Shown here: positions 10,759 through 22,740 of the stretch, in pieces
Numbering within the stretch: the first letter of the stretch is position 1
Layout: every line of letters starts with the position of its first letter
Position numbers and translations under genes: made by a program
NCBI GenBank assembly: GCA_023548195.1
Contig: JAJHZJ010000496.1
Location: 6,394,702-6,458,701, forward strand
DNA: 64,000 nt
Direction: 5' to 3'
Source of the DNA: Bettongia penicillata ogilbyi
Taxonomy: Eukaryota > Chordata > Mammalia > Diprotodontia > Potoroidae
Notes under the pieces: model-generated
Told to the model about the DNA's origin: nothing
What the model saw: only the letters and a program-made list of their open reading frames with translations
Databases searched by the model: none

Positions 10759-11404
10759 GTGCCACCTAGATCAGCAGGTATCTTATTGTACTTGGACAAC
10801 TTTTACCTGTCATACTTATATCTTGTTTCAGTCAGATTTGTAGTTACAAGCATGTACCCTAAAAGATCTTTTCTCAAAAGTATGTGATGCGTGCAATCCC
10901 AGTAGACTTTGGCCTTCGTTATGCATTGCATTGATCATTACAATAAACACACTAACCAAAATACTCATCATTTTGTGCCTAACCTTCTGATGATAAATCC
11001 CTTCTATATTGGCCTTGGTTGACCCTAAAGCAAGAGACATGTCCTTGGGTCATACTATCAAGCCCTTCTAGTTTTTTAGGCCATCCCCGAACTTAGAATT
11101 TGTTGGCATACTCTTTGAGAACCCAAAATCACTCACCACCATGAGGTATTGGCTGTGGTAGGAGTTTAATGGAGGAATCTCTCAAGCCAGACAGCTTGTT
11201 CCTTGACCTTCCTAGAAATTAGTCATCATGGTAATCGATGGCCAACTGCTCTACTCTATCATGGTGTTAAGGAAGTGATTCTCCATTCCTAATGCTATGC
11301 TAACAGTATAAATGCTTGTAGAGCTTATCAAATTCTATGGGCCCAGTAATGGATTGTATTTTGCTCATTCAAGATCCAAACTGAAATGGAGATATTGACA
11401 CCAT
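10759..11404. other. No gene or recognised repeat
   Basis: Unassigned sequence; the ORF at 10828-11040 (-) has no recognisable domain. Confidence 0.4.
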
Positions 11405-11985
11405 AGAAAAAAAGAAAAGGCTTGGGTGTGAGGCTACTACATCCTTGTCTACAAGTATTTAAGGACTGTCATGTGGAAGAAAAATTAGATTTGTTCTGTT
11501 TGTTGCCAGATATGACTACAAACAATAGAGATAAGTTGCAAAGAGAAAAATGTAATGACAATAACATATTTATGTTGTATTTTAGACCTTGTGAAGTACT
11601 TCACATATGTGTTCATTGGATCCCTACGGGGTAACAGTGACAACTGTTTTCATTTTTACATATAAGGAAACTGAGTCTAGGAGAGGTTAAGTCACCTGCT
11701 CCAGGCCATGTAGCTAGTAAGTATCCAAGTCAGGGTTTAAATTAGTTCTTCCTGACTCCAAGTCTACCACTGTCTCCACTATGCCATTTAGCTGCCTCTG
11801 TTTAGGCTTTAGAGAGGGAAAAACTTCCTAACAGTAGCCATTCCATATTAAAATGACCTGTCCTGAGAAGTAGTGAATCATTCCTTGCTAGTTGTATTCA
11901 AGGAAAGGCAGGATTATTGCAAAAGGGATTCCAAGCTGAACTAGATGCCCTTCCAAGTAAGATTCTGGCATTCTCTTCCTAGCCA
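11405..11985 (+). mobile_element. L3/CR1 LINE 3' end, split by THER1
   Basis: The left part (11405-11551) has acaagtatttaaggactgtc, atgtggaagaaaaattagat, ttgttctgtttgttgcc and gataagttgcaaagag. The right part (11806-11985) resumes with tttaggctttagagagg, aaaaacttcctaacagtagc, gctgaactagatgcccttcc and ctggcattc. This is the sense order of the amniote L3/CR1 3' end. Confidence 0.85.
11552..11805 (-). mobile_element. THER1/MIR SINE inserted in L3
   Basis: tgaagtacttcacatatgtg, acatataaggaaactgagtc, gagaggttaagtcacctgct, agttcttcctgactccaagt and ccatttagctgcctctg are the reverse complement of a near-full THER1. It interrupts the L3 between caaagag and tttaggc. Confidence 0.85.
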
Positions 11986-12209
11986 ACCTCAGTCAGGGAA
12001 GCTTATCCCTCTAGGTTGGCCTAGAGTAGGAAGAACAGTTTTTGAAAACAATTGCTGAAGACCATTTTCTAAGTTGGAACAGAGTTGTGGCCTGTATTGG
12101 TGAAAGTATAACTCACTCTGACAACATATAGGACCTTGATGTATTAAGTAGGCTACTAAGATAAAGAATAGATAAGGCTATGATGGGAACACTTCTCTAT
12201 TGGCTGTTT

Positions 12210-12360
12210 TGACATATGTATGAATATATGCATGCATGTGTACATACATGGATAGATTTTGTGTGTGCATGCATATACGAATATCCATATGGTTGCATAT
12301 ATATGCACATGTGTGTATATATATATATGTATATGTGTGTATATGTGTTTTATGAATAGA
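12210..12360. repeat. Complex (TG/TA/CATG)n microsatellite
   Basis: Alternating purine-pyrimidine tract with gcatgcatgtgtac and (TA)n cores. Long ORFs read from it on the minus strand (HTHIHTYT-like) are repeat artefacts. Confidence 0.9.
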
Positions 12361-13294
12361 TGTATTCCAGTGTCCAGTTGAATGTGAGAATTGAAAATAC
12401 CTAAAAAACACAAAGGGAGGATCAAACATTAAGGGAAAATGCATGGTCTGGGTACGTGTATGATTAAGGCACCTCACACCTCTGATCCTGTGATATTGCT
12501 GTCTTCTGGTGATATCTTTGTATATGCATCTATACATGTTTGCATACAGATGTATGTGATGAAGTACATTTGAAATACTTAAGTAATGGTGTTTGGGTTT
12601 TCACACACATAACACACGTGCATGAATGTAAATGTATTTATTTTGGATTTATATATGCTTCCTGTTTTTCTCTTTTGATTTTGGATCTTGCTTTATGGTT
12701 TATTAAGAGCTGAAGTGGTTGCCATGGGAAAGGATAGTTTCTGACAAGAGCTTTGTCAAAAATGAAAATTTACATTCAACCTACCTTGTTTCAGAAAGCT
12801 TCCTATAAGAAACGGAATATGAGAAGGGCTTTGCTTTAAGAATGCTATCAAGTGTAGTCTACAAAGTTTTGGGCTTCTTTAGGGAAAATATTCTTGTTAT
12901 CCAGGAAAATATTTCAAAAAATTTGGCTCATTAATAATATGTCAGAAGAATATTAATGTCTCTCAAATGGAAAATGAATTAAGTAGCTTATCTAAACATC
13001 ATGAACTAATGCCTTGAAGTAAGAGGAAATGGTTTATTTTTTAAATCATTTCCTTCTGTCCTGGATGACTGAACTTAGCTGAGATGGTTGTGCTATTCAC
13101 CAAATCCTGGGGTGTCCCACCTAGATGGAAAGGCTGTAAGAATGGCTCTGCTAATGGACTTCCTGTCTCTCAACCACAGTCATGCCCAGCTTAAACCCTA
13201 GAAGCTCCTACCAGCTTGGCTGCAAGGACAGTTTTCATCACTATCATTATTGCCACACAAAGACACTGCTGACCAAGACATGAATAAGGTGCCA
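12361..13294. other. No gene or recognised repeat
   Basis: Unassigned AT-rich sequence. Confidence 0.4.
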
Positions 13295-13425
13295 TATTAA
13301 TACTAACTTAGCATTGCACAGGGTTTCAAGTTTGTAGACAATTTTTTTTCCCAACCACCTTGAAAAACTGAAGTGAAGGTATAAATATCTCCATTTCACA
13401 GATGAATTGGAGAAGTAGAAAAGAA
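13295..13425 (-). mobile_element. MIR fragment, degenerate
   Basis: ttagcattgcacagggtttc, tctccatttcacagatgaat and tggagaagtag resemble an antisense MIR 3' half. Confidence 0.55.
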
Positions 13426-13849
13426 AGAAGTGATCGTTGTCAGGGCATTAACTATGCAGGATCTGGGCAAAAGATTTGCTTTTTTTTTTTGGTGAGGGGA
13501 AGAGGAGGAGATGTAGCTGCCATGATAAGCATAGGAAAATGACTATATCTGGCCACTGGTTCTATACAATGGACAAATCAGTGGAGCAACAGGCATTTGT
13601 TAAAAACAAAAAACAAAAAAAGAGAGGCACCTTAGATTTTCAAGATCATCATTGTTCATAAGCAATAATTGGTCAGTGATTGCAGCTGGGAATGTTGTAT
13701 AGGAGGGAGAAAACAAACTAGTGTCTTACTAGGCAGTTTCAAGAGATGTTTTTGATTATTTCAAAGAACCCAATAGAGGAGACTGAAATATGCTCTTTCA
13801 TGGGATTTTTCTTTTGGATGCTTCATTATTGCACTGATAACTCACATGT

Positions 13850-14045
13850 TCATTGTGCTTTCAAGTATGCAGAGAAATTGTCATACATTGATTCCATAAC
13901 CCTGTGAGGAAGATGGTGTAATTATTAATATTGTTATTTGACAGATGAGGAAACTGAGGCTTTGAGAGAGCAAATAACTTGTTTATTATGATATAAAAAG
14001 TAAACACCTGAGGCCAGATACTCAAATAGAAACTGTACCAGACTG
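13850..14045 (-). mobile_element. THER1/MIR SINE
   Basis: ccataaccctgtgaggaaga, tattgttatttgacagatga, ggaaactgaggctttgagag. Confidence 0.8.
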
Positions 14046-14139
14046 AAACCAACCCAACTATTGCACAATTTCTGAAAATGAATAATTCTACATTACCCCA
14101 TCCTCCACTGCCAATCACCATGTCTGTCAAGAGCACAGA

Positions 14140-14330
14140 GGAGCTCACAATCATTAGATGTAGATCTAAAAGGGCATTGAGGTCCAACTTTTTTATTTTA
14201 CAGATGAGGAATCTGAAGCTGAAGCACAGGGAATGGACTACCCAAGGTCACAGAGTAACTCTAGTGAACAGCAGAGTAGAGATTCAAGCTGAGCTCCTCT
14301 GAGGTCTCTTGCCATGATACCATGGGTATA
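14140..14330 (-). mobile_element. MIR3-type SINE
   Basis: tagatctaaaagggcattga, ggtccaacttttttatttta, cagatgaggaatctgaagct, cccaaggtcacagagtaact. Confidence 0.7.
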
Positions 14331-14844
14331 TGCCTAGAAGCTAGTCCTTAGGAGAGATCCAGAGACCTCACAGCTATGAGGAGTGTTGACAGATGTTGCC
14401 AGGCCAGCTTGGATGGTGGTTTCAGAGAAGCTGGGGTAGTCAGTAAGGAAGAGGCAGGGGTCATGTACTACAAAGAAGTTTCCAAGATGCATGTGTGCAT
14501 ATCCCCTAAGGGAGGAAAAAAAAAAAAAAAGATGGTTGGAAGAACAAAGAACAGCTTATGTCAAGGAATGAAAAACACCCAATAAGATGGTAATATCTAT
14601 AGGTGTTTTTCCCCCACTTCTGAGGGTCATTTGAAATGCATTTTCATCTTGCTTCAAATAATGCCACTCTAGAGCTAAGAAACTTTTGACCTTACAGGAC
14701 TTCATAAAAAACCATCTCTGGTGGCAATCAAAATGACAATTTGAGACCTTAGAGATAAGTTGTTGATGTGCAACTCAGTTATCAATTTGCATTAATTTCT
14801 AGTTGGAATCTCTGTCCCCAAAGTTCTATCCCCATTAAATTAGT
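14331..14844. other. No gene; unrecognised sequence with an A-run
   Basis: A pure adenine run of about 15 bases at 14516-14531; otherwise nothing recognised. Confidence 0.4.
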
Positions 14845-14940
14845 TGAACATAAGTTCCTTGAGGGTATGCCCTTTCTGACTTTATATTTGTCTCCCTATT
14901 GTTTGGCATAATAAATGTTCAATAAATGATTGATTGGTTA
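14845..14940 (+). mobile_element. L2 LINE 3' end
   Basis: cataagttccttgagggtat, gtctccctattgtttggcat and aaatgttcaataaatgattg. Confidence 0.8.
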
Positions 14941-16690
14941 TTTAAAGTCCTTCTGACCAGAGTTTCTGCCTGTTGCTTGAAGGGAACCCTCAGCAATTAG
15001 GATAACCCAGAATTCAGGTTGCCCATAAGGTTTCTCGTTCAACTAGTGAAAGTATCACTCTCAAAGTACGTGGACAGCAAGGGCATCACTGAGGACCTTT
15101 TAATTTCAGAGAGGCTGCTTAGGCAAGGTAGGTCCCTCTGACAGCTCTATAAGTGTCATGGACCTCCTCTGCTACAACAATCCTCCAGCCTACATTGCTG
15201 AGTTGAGCAGTCAATCATAATTCCAATCAGTGTTCAATCTACTTCCCAGACCCCATCTCAGATTAAGGACTATGTCTTTTTACCCTTGCTGTCCTCTTAG
15301 TAGTCTGTGACTTCTTTTCTTTAAATTACCTTCCATTAATTTGATGTAATTATATGTTGAGTGTTGAAATTGGCTGATGTACAAATACTTGACATCCACA
15401 GTAACTTTTATTCTCTCCTTCTCCCTCCCTCCCTTCCTTTCTTTTCCCTTGAACAAATAAAACCTTCTTCCAATCCCTGGCTCAACTTAACAATTTCAGG
15501 TCCTTGAATGATCCAGAAACTGGCTAGCATCACTGGTTTATTTGTATCTCAAAGCCAGTTCTGTTTACACACCATATATTCTTGTTGGGGGAATGATCAA
15601 AAGTCTCAAGGTTTAAAGCCAGAGCTGACAACATCATAAATAGGATCCTCTTGGCTGAGGGGTCATAACTCCTCAGGGTCTTCAGCAGCCTCACAAGGAA
15701 TTCCCATTTCTATTTGTCATCCCTAGAACACACTTTACCGTGTCTTCTTATTGAAACACTAGTTCCATAGTGAGTTTTATAAGCCTCCTGGCAGTGTACA
15801 TTCTCGTTTCTGAGCTGAGGCTGGATGGATTGCACACAGTGTAATAGAAGATAGACCCTTCTTCAATCCCCTCAAATGCCTCATGAGCATCCAGGAAGGA
15901 TGGCTCTTCCAAGTGCGTGGAAGAAATTCACAAATAGGGCATTGATGTTCTAGGACAGTAAGGTGCTATAGATGTGCATGCCTAAGACATCCAAAGAAAA
16001 AATAAACTTCATTTTGTACCATCACTGTCATTTTAATGTTGGAGAAAGATTTTCTTATTTTAGCACCTATTGATAAATGAAATGATTAGTCAAGGGCTTA
16101 TAATACTCTCTGGGATAATTTCTGCTTCTGAAATATGCATCTTTATTAGTCTTCAGACAGAGGAAAAACTGGAGATCAGTAGATGCTTTTCACGAACAGA
16201 AACCATCCAGAAATAGAGATGTTTTTATGCAGGGTAATGGATCCTTTGGTAAAACCAATGTCACGTTACTTCATGTTGCTCTGATTTTTTAATTATCATA
16301 TGATCTCTTTTTAAATTATGGCAAAAACACATATCACCAAACCCCTAACCAAGATATTTTCAGGCAACTGATCATTTGGAATTCCAAAAGGAAGCTAAGC
16401 ATTTGGCTGATTGTGAGCACTGATAATTATTACTATAATATTTTAATAGATGTCACCATATTGAATACTCAAACTTCCCAACATCCTTTGAATGATAAGC
16501 TTTCAAAATAGAAAGATCTATAAAAAGAAATCAAACCTTTACGGGACTTGAAATAAGTATATATCATCCCCACTATCTAACGTGTTTCTGTTGAGTCTTC
16601 AGAAGGTACACTAAATTGTTCAATAACACAAAAAAATAATTTTTTATCCACCAACCTGATAAACCGCGATACATTAAGTGCCAAAGAATA
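14941..16690. other. No gene; mostly unassigned
   Basis: Contains a pyrimidine-rich tract (ctccctccctcccttccttt) near 15412-15450. No other family is recognised, which makes this one of the larger repeat-poor stretches. Confidence 0.4.
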
Positions 16691-17640
16691 TAAGCACAGG
16701 AGAGTGACTTGTCTCAGGGAACTCCATAGAATTAAAGGAGAAGCAGATAACAATAGGAATAATGATGATAATATGCTGCTCTTGTATCCTAATAACTTCA
16801 TTCCATTACAAAATTAAACTATTATATCCACATGTGTAATTGTTCACTCAATAATAAGAATACAAGAATAATAGTTGGATAGTGACTGGTCTAATGACCG
16901 TTCCTTGTTGGCCTCCATTGAACTTAAAATGAGAATGAAATAATAGTCTTAATAATGATGTAGAATCATCTAATGGATAATAGAAGAGTAACTTGTACCA
17001 GAATTATCTCTCTCTGAACTTCATTGAAAAAGATGAAATTAGCATTGAGTATACAATTGAGTATAAAATCAAAATGGTTATGTAATCAGTTTTATTAACA
17101 AAATGTTAACTATTAAAAATAGTAGGAATATTAATAATTAATTAATCAATAATATTAATCCCAAATACTTCTAATCTCTAAGTTATATAGAATGAAAACT
17201 TGCAAATGATAGAGAATCAATGATGTGAGAATAGGAAAAGGTTTTTGTCATTGTGATTTAGGTGAGAGAATGGTTTTCCTTGTGTATGGCTAACAGTGTC
17301 TATCAATATACAAGATCATTAATCAATAATCAGTATGTCAATCATCTTTTATTCTTCCTGCTATTAGATTTTTTCCAAGAATTCTTGGCATCTCAATGCT
17401 TTATTTAACTGCAAAAAACAATGATTGACCTACTTCTACTATCATAGTCCATGGAACACAAGACATGAAAGAGTGATAGCAGGATAATGATTTGTCCTAG
17501 AACTGTTTCTGTTTGAACGCCATAAGGAAATTATATATACACATATATACATACACAAATACATGTGTATGTGTTTTATATACATGACATTATGATAATG
17601 AGGATGAGGATGATGATGATATAGAATTTTTCGTTACTTG
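16690..17640. repeat. Cluster of four degenerate related segments, unclassified
   Basis: Segments near 16695, 16875, 16980 and 17465 share an order: an 'aatacaag' or 'ataagcac' start, 'agtgacttgtcc', a pyrimidine-rich gap, 'gaactccattgaa', then A/G-rich sequence. Three of the four are followed by 'aataatgatgat(a)tag'. The spacing is irregular and I know no matching family. Confidence 0.45.
17534..17625. repeat. (TATACA)n and (GATGAG)n simple repeats
   Basis: atatatacacatatatacat followed by tgataatgaggatgaggatg. Confidence 0.85.
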
Positions 17641-18164
17641 CTAAAACTTACAACTTATGGATTGATGCCTTGTTTACACCAGCAGAAAAAAACATTTTAC
17701 TGAAAATGTGTTAGGTCATCTAAAAATTAAGCCTAATTCAAACAACCATATATCTGGGGAAAAAAAAACAAAAACCTTTAGCTGTTGCCCCAGGATTTAA
17801 TTTAGCCTTGATTCGTCACATATTCCTTCCATCTAAACAAACAGAAATATAGAATCTTCTTGGATGCTTTGAGATAAAAGCACAAAGTTTATCCGAATTA
17901 TGTGGGTTGTAAAGAAATTATGGTTGTTAAAATTGAAAGACACTGCTATCATCCTCAAAGAAATAATTTTGTTTAGCACTAGTTAGATTCACATTAACAA
18001 ACAAACAGAAATAGAGCATAACAGTTTCTAATGTCTAAAATGCACTGATTGTGATTCTGGTTGCCTGGCAACATAGAGGAGACTTGGTAAGGTGTCCAGG
18101 CTTCAGTTCCATCAACAAAATTGATAGCATTTGTAAAACTCATTTTCATATCATTTGAAGGAAG

Positions 18165-18315
18165 CTGAGGAATGAATTTGATTCTTAAATTTGTTAAAAA
18201 AAAAAAATCAGTGACTAACTGGTTCCTTTGCCAGCCATATGATTTGGGGTAGGTTGCTTGACCTCTCAGGCTCAGTTTCCTCATCTACAAAGTGGGGTGA
18301 TAATCATGTCACAAG
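18165..18315 (+). mobile_element. MIR SINE
   Basis: ggtaggttgcttgacctctc, ggctcagtttcctcatctac and aaagtggggtgataatcatg. Confidence 0.65.
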
Positions 18316-18379
18316 CTTTTGTTATTTTTTGTGCAGAAGATGATGCGTCTGATAGAACATAAGCTAAGAACTGTGATAC

Positions 18380-18440
18380 AAGTCGAAAACTCTACTCTCA
18401 AGGAACTCACCTTCTCATTGAGAGACATAACAAATAAAAG
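18380..18440 (-). mobile_element. L2 LINE fragment
   Basis: ctctcaaggaactcaccttc and tcattgagagacataac match the antisense L2 'ccctcaaggagcttacattc' block. Confidence 0.45.
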
Positions 18441-18834
18441 ATAGTTCAGTTTCAGGGTAAATAGAAAGGCCTGGGAGTCCTAAGTGTCCAGTGACAGCTG
18501 CCTTGGCAATATCTACAAGTTCCAAGGTTATGTCAGTACATAAGAGAATGGTTCCAGGAAGTCTCCAGGGCACAGGGGTAAGGCAGATGACAAAACCTAG
18601 ATAACCTTGGAATACAATGGGAGGCAGGACACATTGCAAGGCCTGATGATTCTCTATCTCATTGCAAGTAATGGAACTGGTAATTCACATCTCCTTCATG
18701 ATATGTGAGTAGCTTTATTGTCTCAGTTATGCCATATCAAAATACTTCCTTATGAATAAAACATTAGAGAAGTAGTCCCTTCACAGTAACTTTCACTTGT
18801 TTCAGTTTACTTGTCTTGGGTGCTGAGAGAGAAA
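18441..18834. other. No gene or recognised repeat
   Basis: The ORF at 18415-18639 (-) shows no domain. Confidence 0.4.
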
Positions 18835-18935
18835 CAAAGTATATATAAATCCTTGCCAATAAGAGGCTTATAGCCCCTTAGGGGAATAAGATATGAGCCA
18901 ACACATATAATAATCATGATGATGATATTAATAAT
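18835..18935 (-). mobile_element. L2 LINE fragment, degenerate
   Basis: ccaataagaggcttatagcc followed by an A-rich 'aacacatataataa' resembles the antisense L2 segment. Confidence 0.4.
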
Positions 18936-19007
18936 ACAGAACGTTGCCTGTTAAGTACAAAGTACATCCAAAGTACAAATAAATACATCGATAGGCAGAT
19001 TAAATAT

Positions 19008-19320
19008 GTGTGTGTGTTAATCTTTTGTTGTCAAGCAAGACCATGCCATTGGAGAAATGATGACATGACTTGCACTTTGTTTTGAATGAGGGAGGGCAGT
19101 GCAGGTCACCAGCCTCACTTCTCCTCCAGAGCCATCTGAATCCAGTGACCAGATATTCATCAGGATGACTGGAAATGACCCAGGATGAGGCAATTGGGGT
19201 TAAGTGACTTGCCCAAGGTTACACAGCTAGTGAGTGTCAAGTGTCTGAGGTGAGATTTGAACTCAGGTTCTCCTGACTCCTCCACTGGTGCTCTATCCAC
19301 TGTACCACCTAGCTGTGCAT
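19008..19320 (-). mobile_element. Type B marsupial SINE (RTE tail), full length with TSD
   Basis: Antisense tail: ttgttgtcaagcaagaccat, tgatgacatgacttgcactt, ccagcctcacttctcctcca. Antisense head: ttacacagctagtgagtgtc, ctctatccactgtaccacct and agctgtgc. It is flanked by cagattaaatat (18996-19007) and cagattaagtat (19321-19332), a 12-base TSD with one mismatch. Confidence 0.95.
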
Positions 19321-19385
19321 CAGATTAAGTATATAGAAGAGTGAATGAATACATGAATTCATGAATAAATATACATACAGTTTAT

Positions 19386-19646
19386 GGGACAGTTAGGTAT
19401 GAAGTAGGATATTGTAGGATAGAGTACTAGGCATGGAGTCAAGAAGACTCATCTTCCTGAATTCAAATCTGACCTCAGTCAACTTACTAACTCTGTGACC
19501 TTGGGTAAGTCACTTAACCTTGTTTGTCTCAATTTCCTCATATGCAAAATGATATGGAGAAGGAAATGGCAAACCACTCCAGTATCTTTGCCAAGAAAAC
19601 CCCAAATGGGGTCACAAAGAATTAGCCATGACTGAACAGCAAAAAG
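19386..19646 (+). mobile_element. Type A marsupial SINE, full length
   Basis: gggacagttaggtatgaagt head, ctgtgaccttgggtaagtca, gaaggaaatggcaaaccact, ccagtatctttgccaagaaa, ccccaaatggggtcacaaag, then an A-rich end. Flanks atatacatacagtttat (19369-19385) and atatacacacatttat (19647-19662) are a plausible diverged TSD. Confidence 0.93.
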
Positions 19647-19894
19647 ATATACACACATTTATACAAGCATGTGTGTACATATGGGCATCATTATTTGAGA
19701 CACCAAAGAGAGCAAGTCATTGCCCACTGAGAAATCCCTAGAAGTTTCTTAAAGAAAGTAATTTGTGTAGGATGTTAAAGAATAGGTAGGAATTCATGTG
19801 GGATAAAGAGGAAGAAAGGACCTTTCAAACACCAGGAACAAAGGTTATGAGAGTTCTCCTATACTCCTGGAACACAGAACATGTCACATGAGTA

Positions 19895-20290
19895 AACAAT
19901 CAAAAGTATTCATTAAGAGCCTGCTCTCTGTCAAGTACTCTGTGAGATGCTGAGAATCCCAACATACAGAATGAAGCAAATCCTATTCTCAAAGGCCATC
20001 TATTTTAAGTAAGATACTGTAAGGTTGGAGAGATGGGGTTGTGTCAGATAATGAAGGAAAAGGAACCTGACTGCCACAGAGGAGTTTGAATTCTGCTCAT
20101 TAAGTCACAGAGAATTGCTCAAGGTCTTGAGCCAAAATTGTTTTTAAAAAATATTCTGCCAGTGGTATAAAGGGTAGATTAGAAGGGGGGCAGGGGTGGC
20201 CAGAGGTGGAAGACTGGGGAGAAAAACAAAAACAAAAATCCTTCGCATTAGTCCAGGAGTTGTAGCCTTTTCAAAGGTGGTTGCAATGGA
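19895..20290 (-). mobile_element. L2 LINE fragment
   Basis: attcattaagagcctgctct, ctgtcaagtactctgtgaga, ctcaaaggccatctatttta, then gagtttgaattctgctcatt and attagtccaggagttgtagc. This is the antisense L2 order with deletions. Confidence 0.65.
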
Positions 20291-20639
20291 AATAGTGAGA
20301 TGATGACAAATGTGAGATATGTATTAGGGATGCAGTTAATAGGCCCTGTGAGCATGAGGGGTGATGGGAAAGGAAGAACTAAAGCTTGGCCCAAGATGAT
20401 GAAGATGGAAGATAATAGAGGTGCCAAGGCCAGAAGCAGAAAGTCAAAGGAAGGAGCATGTTGAGTTTGAGGCGTTGATGAGTCCTCCACAAAGAAGATG
20501 GCATTGCAACCCCGTCGCCAGATCTCCACTGCCTCTGAGAAAAAATATATTAATGTTACTTAGTGTTTAAAACTCTCTAACCTATCTTTCCAGCCTTCTT
20601 TCAAAATGTGTTATGAGGTTAGTAGTGTTACTAGTTACT

Positions 20640-20975
20640 AGTGTCGTGCCAGGGCATCCATTTCCTGCCTCCATGACTTTGCATACATTTCATCTGTGAA
20701 AGCTTTGGCTTCCTCATCTCCTCTTCTTACTTTTCCTCAAGGTTCAGTTCAGGTGCTGAACTGTATTGTGGAGCTTTTCCTGCTGCTGTTAAATGCTAAT
20801 ATTTTATTCATTTTCAAATTACCTTCTCTGTTTATGGGATGTTTCCCACAGTGGATTATGAAATCTGTGAGGGACTGCCCTGGTTTTCTGTTTGACCTTT
20901 ATATGGTTAATGCCAGGCACAGTGTATTGTATACTGTAGGAACTTAATATATCTTTGTTGAATTGAATTGAAAAC
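20640..20975 (+). mobile_element. L2 LINE 3' region
   Basis: catgactttgcatacatttc, cctcaaggttcagttcaggt, tggttaatgccaggcacagt and aatatatctttgttgaattg are in sense order. Confidence 0.75.
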
Positions 20976-21842
20976 ATACTCTGGCCTTCGTTTTTAGCCA
21001 TGCTTGTGTCACGGATCTGTTTGGCAGTCTCCTGAAACCTGTGGACCCCTTATGAAAATAAAGTTTTTAAATGAATAAGATAAATATCATTGTGGAGAAA
21101 ACTAAGTATGCTCAAATATGGTGCGTAACTCATTTTTTTTTTTTTAAGTTGACAGACCTCAGCTTAAGAACCCCTGCTCTAAAAAACAAATAAATAATGA
21201 AAAAGAACCTCCACCTTAGTGTCAATACCATAGATTTAACTACCCACTGAGATTGCATTTCATTCAGATTGGTTTAAATACTTCAGAAAAAATAGAAATA
21301 TTGACTGTTGTAAATGAAGGTACAGCCAACCATTTCAGATTGATATAAATGCTTTGGAAATAATAGAAACATTAGGTCCCTTTAGGTACGGACACATTCA
21401 TCATATATAAGTTGGAAAATGTCCACACAATGAAATATTTTTCTCCATGCTGTCTTATTTTCCCTTACTTAAATTCTAGGTTCACATGATTAGTCATGAT
21501 GGAAATGAGCCAACTTCTTTGTAGCTTAATAGTCTCCCTATCTCCTTAATTGCAAGTAAGTGGTTATGACTAGACAGTATACACCCTATGGTGTTTGTTG
21601 ATTTTCACAGATGAGAAAAGATACGTATTTTAATTTTAGCATTCTTCTTTTCGAAGGTGTCCTAAGTCCATGCATATTAGATGTTAACCTAGATTTATAA
21701 AGCAAGTAGCCTAGAGGCTAGAGGAAGAGATCACAAGTTCAAGCATATAGAAATGACTTTGTGTACCTATGATGATTTTAGACCTGTCTTCCTGGTTTTG
21801 TTTCCCTTTGAGTCATCCAAAACTTCAATTCAGTTCTGAAAA
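20976..21842. other. No gene or recognised repeat
   Basis: A T-run lies near 21135. An internal echo ('cattcagattggtttaaatact' and 'catttcagattgatataaatgct' near 21263 and 21330) is followed both times by 'ttc/ttggaaaaaatagaaa'. It suggests a diverged duplication of about 65 bases. Confidence 0.45.
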
Positions 21843-21965
21843 TCTAGTGGCTAGAAAGAAAGCCTTGGAGCCAGGAAGATCTTGGTTTTAGTCTTATCTC
21901 TGACACATGCTGACTGGTAAGACCCTAGACAAATCACTTACCCTTTCAGTGCTCTAGCCACTATT
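21843..21965 (+). mobile_element. MIR SINE
   Basis: gccttggagccaggaagatc, tctgacacatgctgactggt and aatcacttaccctttcagtg. Confidence 0.75.
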
Positions 21966-22084
21966 CTGCAATGAGAGAGGGAGCTTTCTCATCATCTTGT
22001 TCCCTATACAGATTGAATCATAGGTTCCCCCTTTTTCACTATGTGCTAGTATATGACATACTCAAAATAGTTGCTTTTAAAAAA

Positions 22085-22170
22085 GGAAACATGCTTTTCT
22101 TCAAAGAGTTTACATTTTGTTGGAAGAAACAAGGCATACACATATTATTAAATCAAAAGATACAAAGCAA
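22085..22170 (-). mobile_element. L2 LINE fragment
   Basis: ttcaaagagtttacattttg followed by A-rich sequence matches the antisense L2 'aaggagcttacattct' block. Confidence 0.45.
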
Positions 22171-22234
22171 AGACCACATTATAGAGATATGGGCATGTTT
22201 AACATACAAAATCTTATATCACGAATGATGGGAG

Positions 22235-22740
22235 AAAACATAGATGTCATCTATTGCAACTTGTTGGCCACCTGAAGAACCCCTCATCCACCTAATAAAA
22301 GGTCACACAGTCTTCATCGGAAGGGCTCCATGATGAAAAACTCATTACCTTCAGACTTGTAGATAATTGTTTTTAGATGCTTTCCTTACATCAAATTTAA
22401 GGTAATTTTTCTCCCACTTATATTTTTTGTCCTTAATTGGGAAGGCAGCTCATTAGTCATACTACCCCAAACCTTCTTTTGGTAAGGTTTCATTAGTTCA
22501 TTCAGCTCACCTTCATATATCATGGTCATCAGTTTTCTCAGGATTGCCTACAATTGATTGCTTTTCAGTTTGTCAATGTCCCTGATCCCTAGAATTAAAT
22601 GCTGATTAATCCCCAAATTGTCTCAGAATATAGGCCTGATTTCAAGAGATGAAGGACAGAATAGGTTCTGCATACATTAGGTGTAGTAGTCTAACATCTT
22701 AGACAGAATAAAAAGTATCCCCCTATTTGGCTTAGTTCAA
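22235..22740 (-). mobile_element. L3/CR1 LINE fragment
   Basis: agatgctttccttacatcaa, gtttcattagttcattcagc, caccttcatatatcatggtc and tcagtttgtcaatgtccctg follow the antisense CR1/L3 order ('aagtttttccttacatcaa', 'cagcttgtcaatgtcc'). Confidence 0.7.

Noticed and set aside
12156..12537. Minus-strand ORFs of 89 and 119 codons with His/Thr/Tyr/Ile-rich repeats
   Set aside because: They read through an alternating TG/TA/CA microsatellite. The apparent protein repeat is the dinucleotide pattern.
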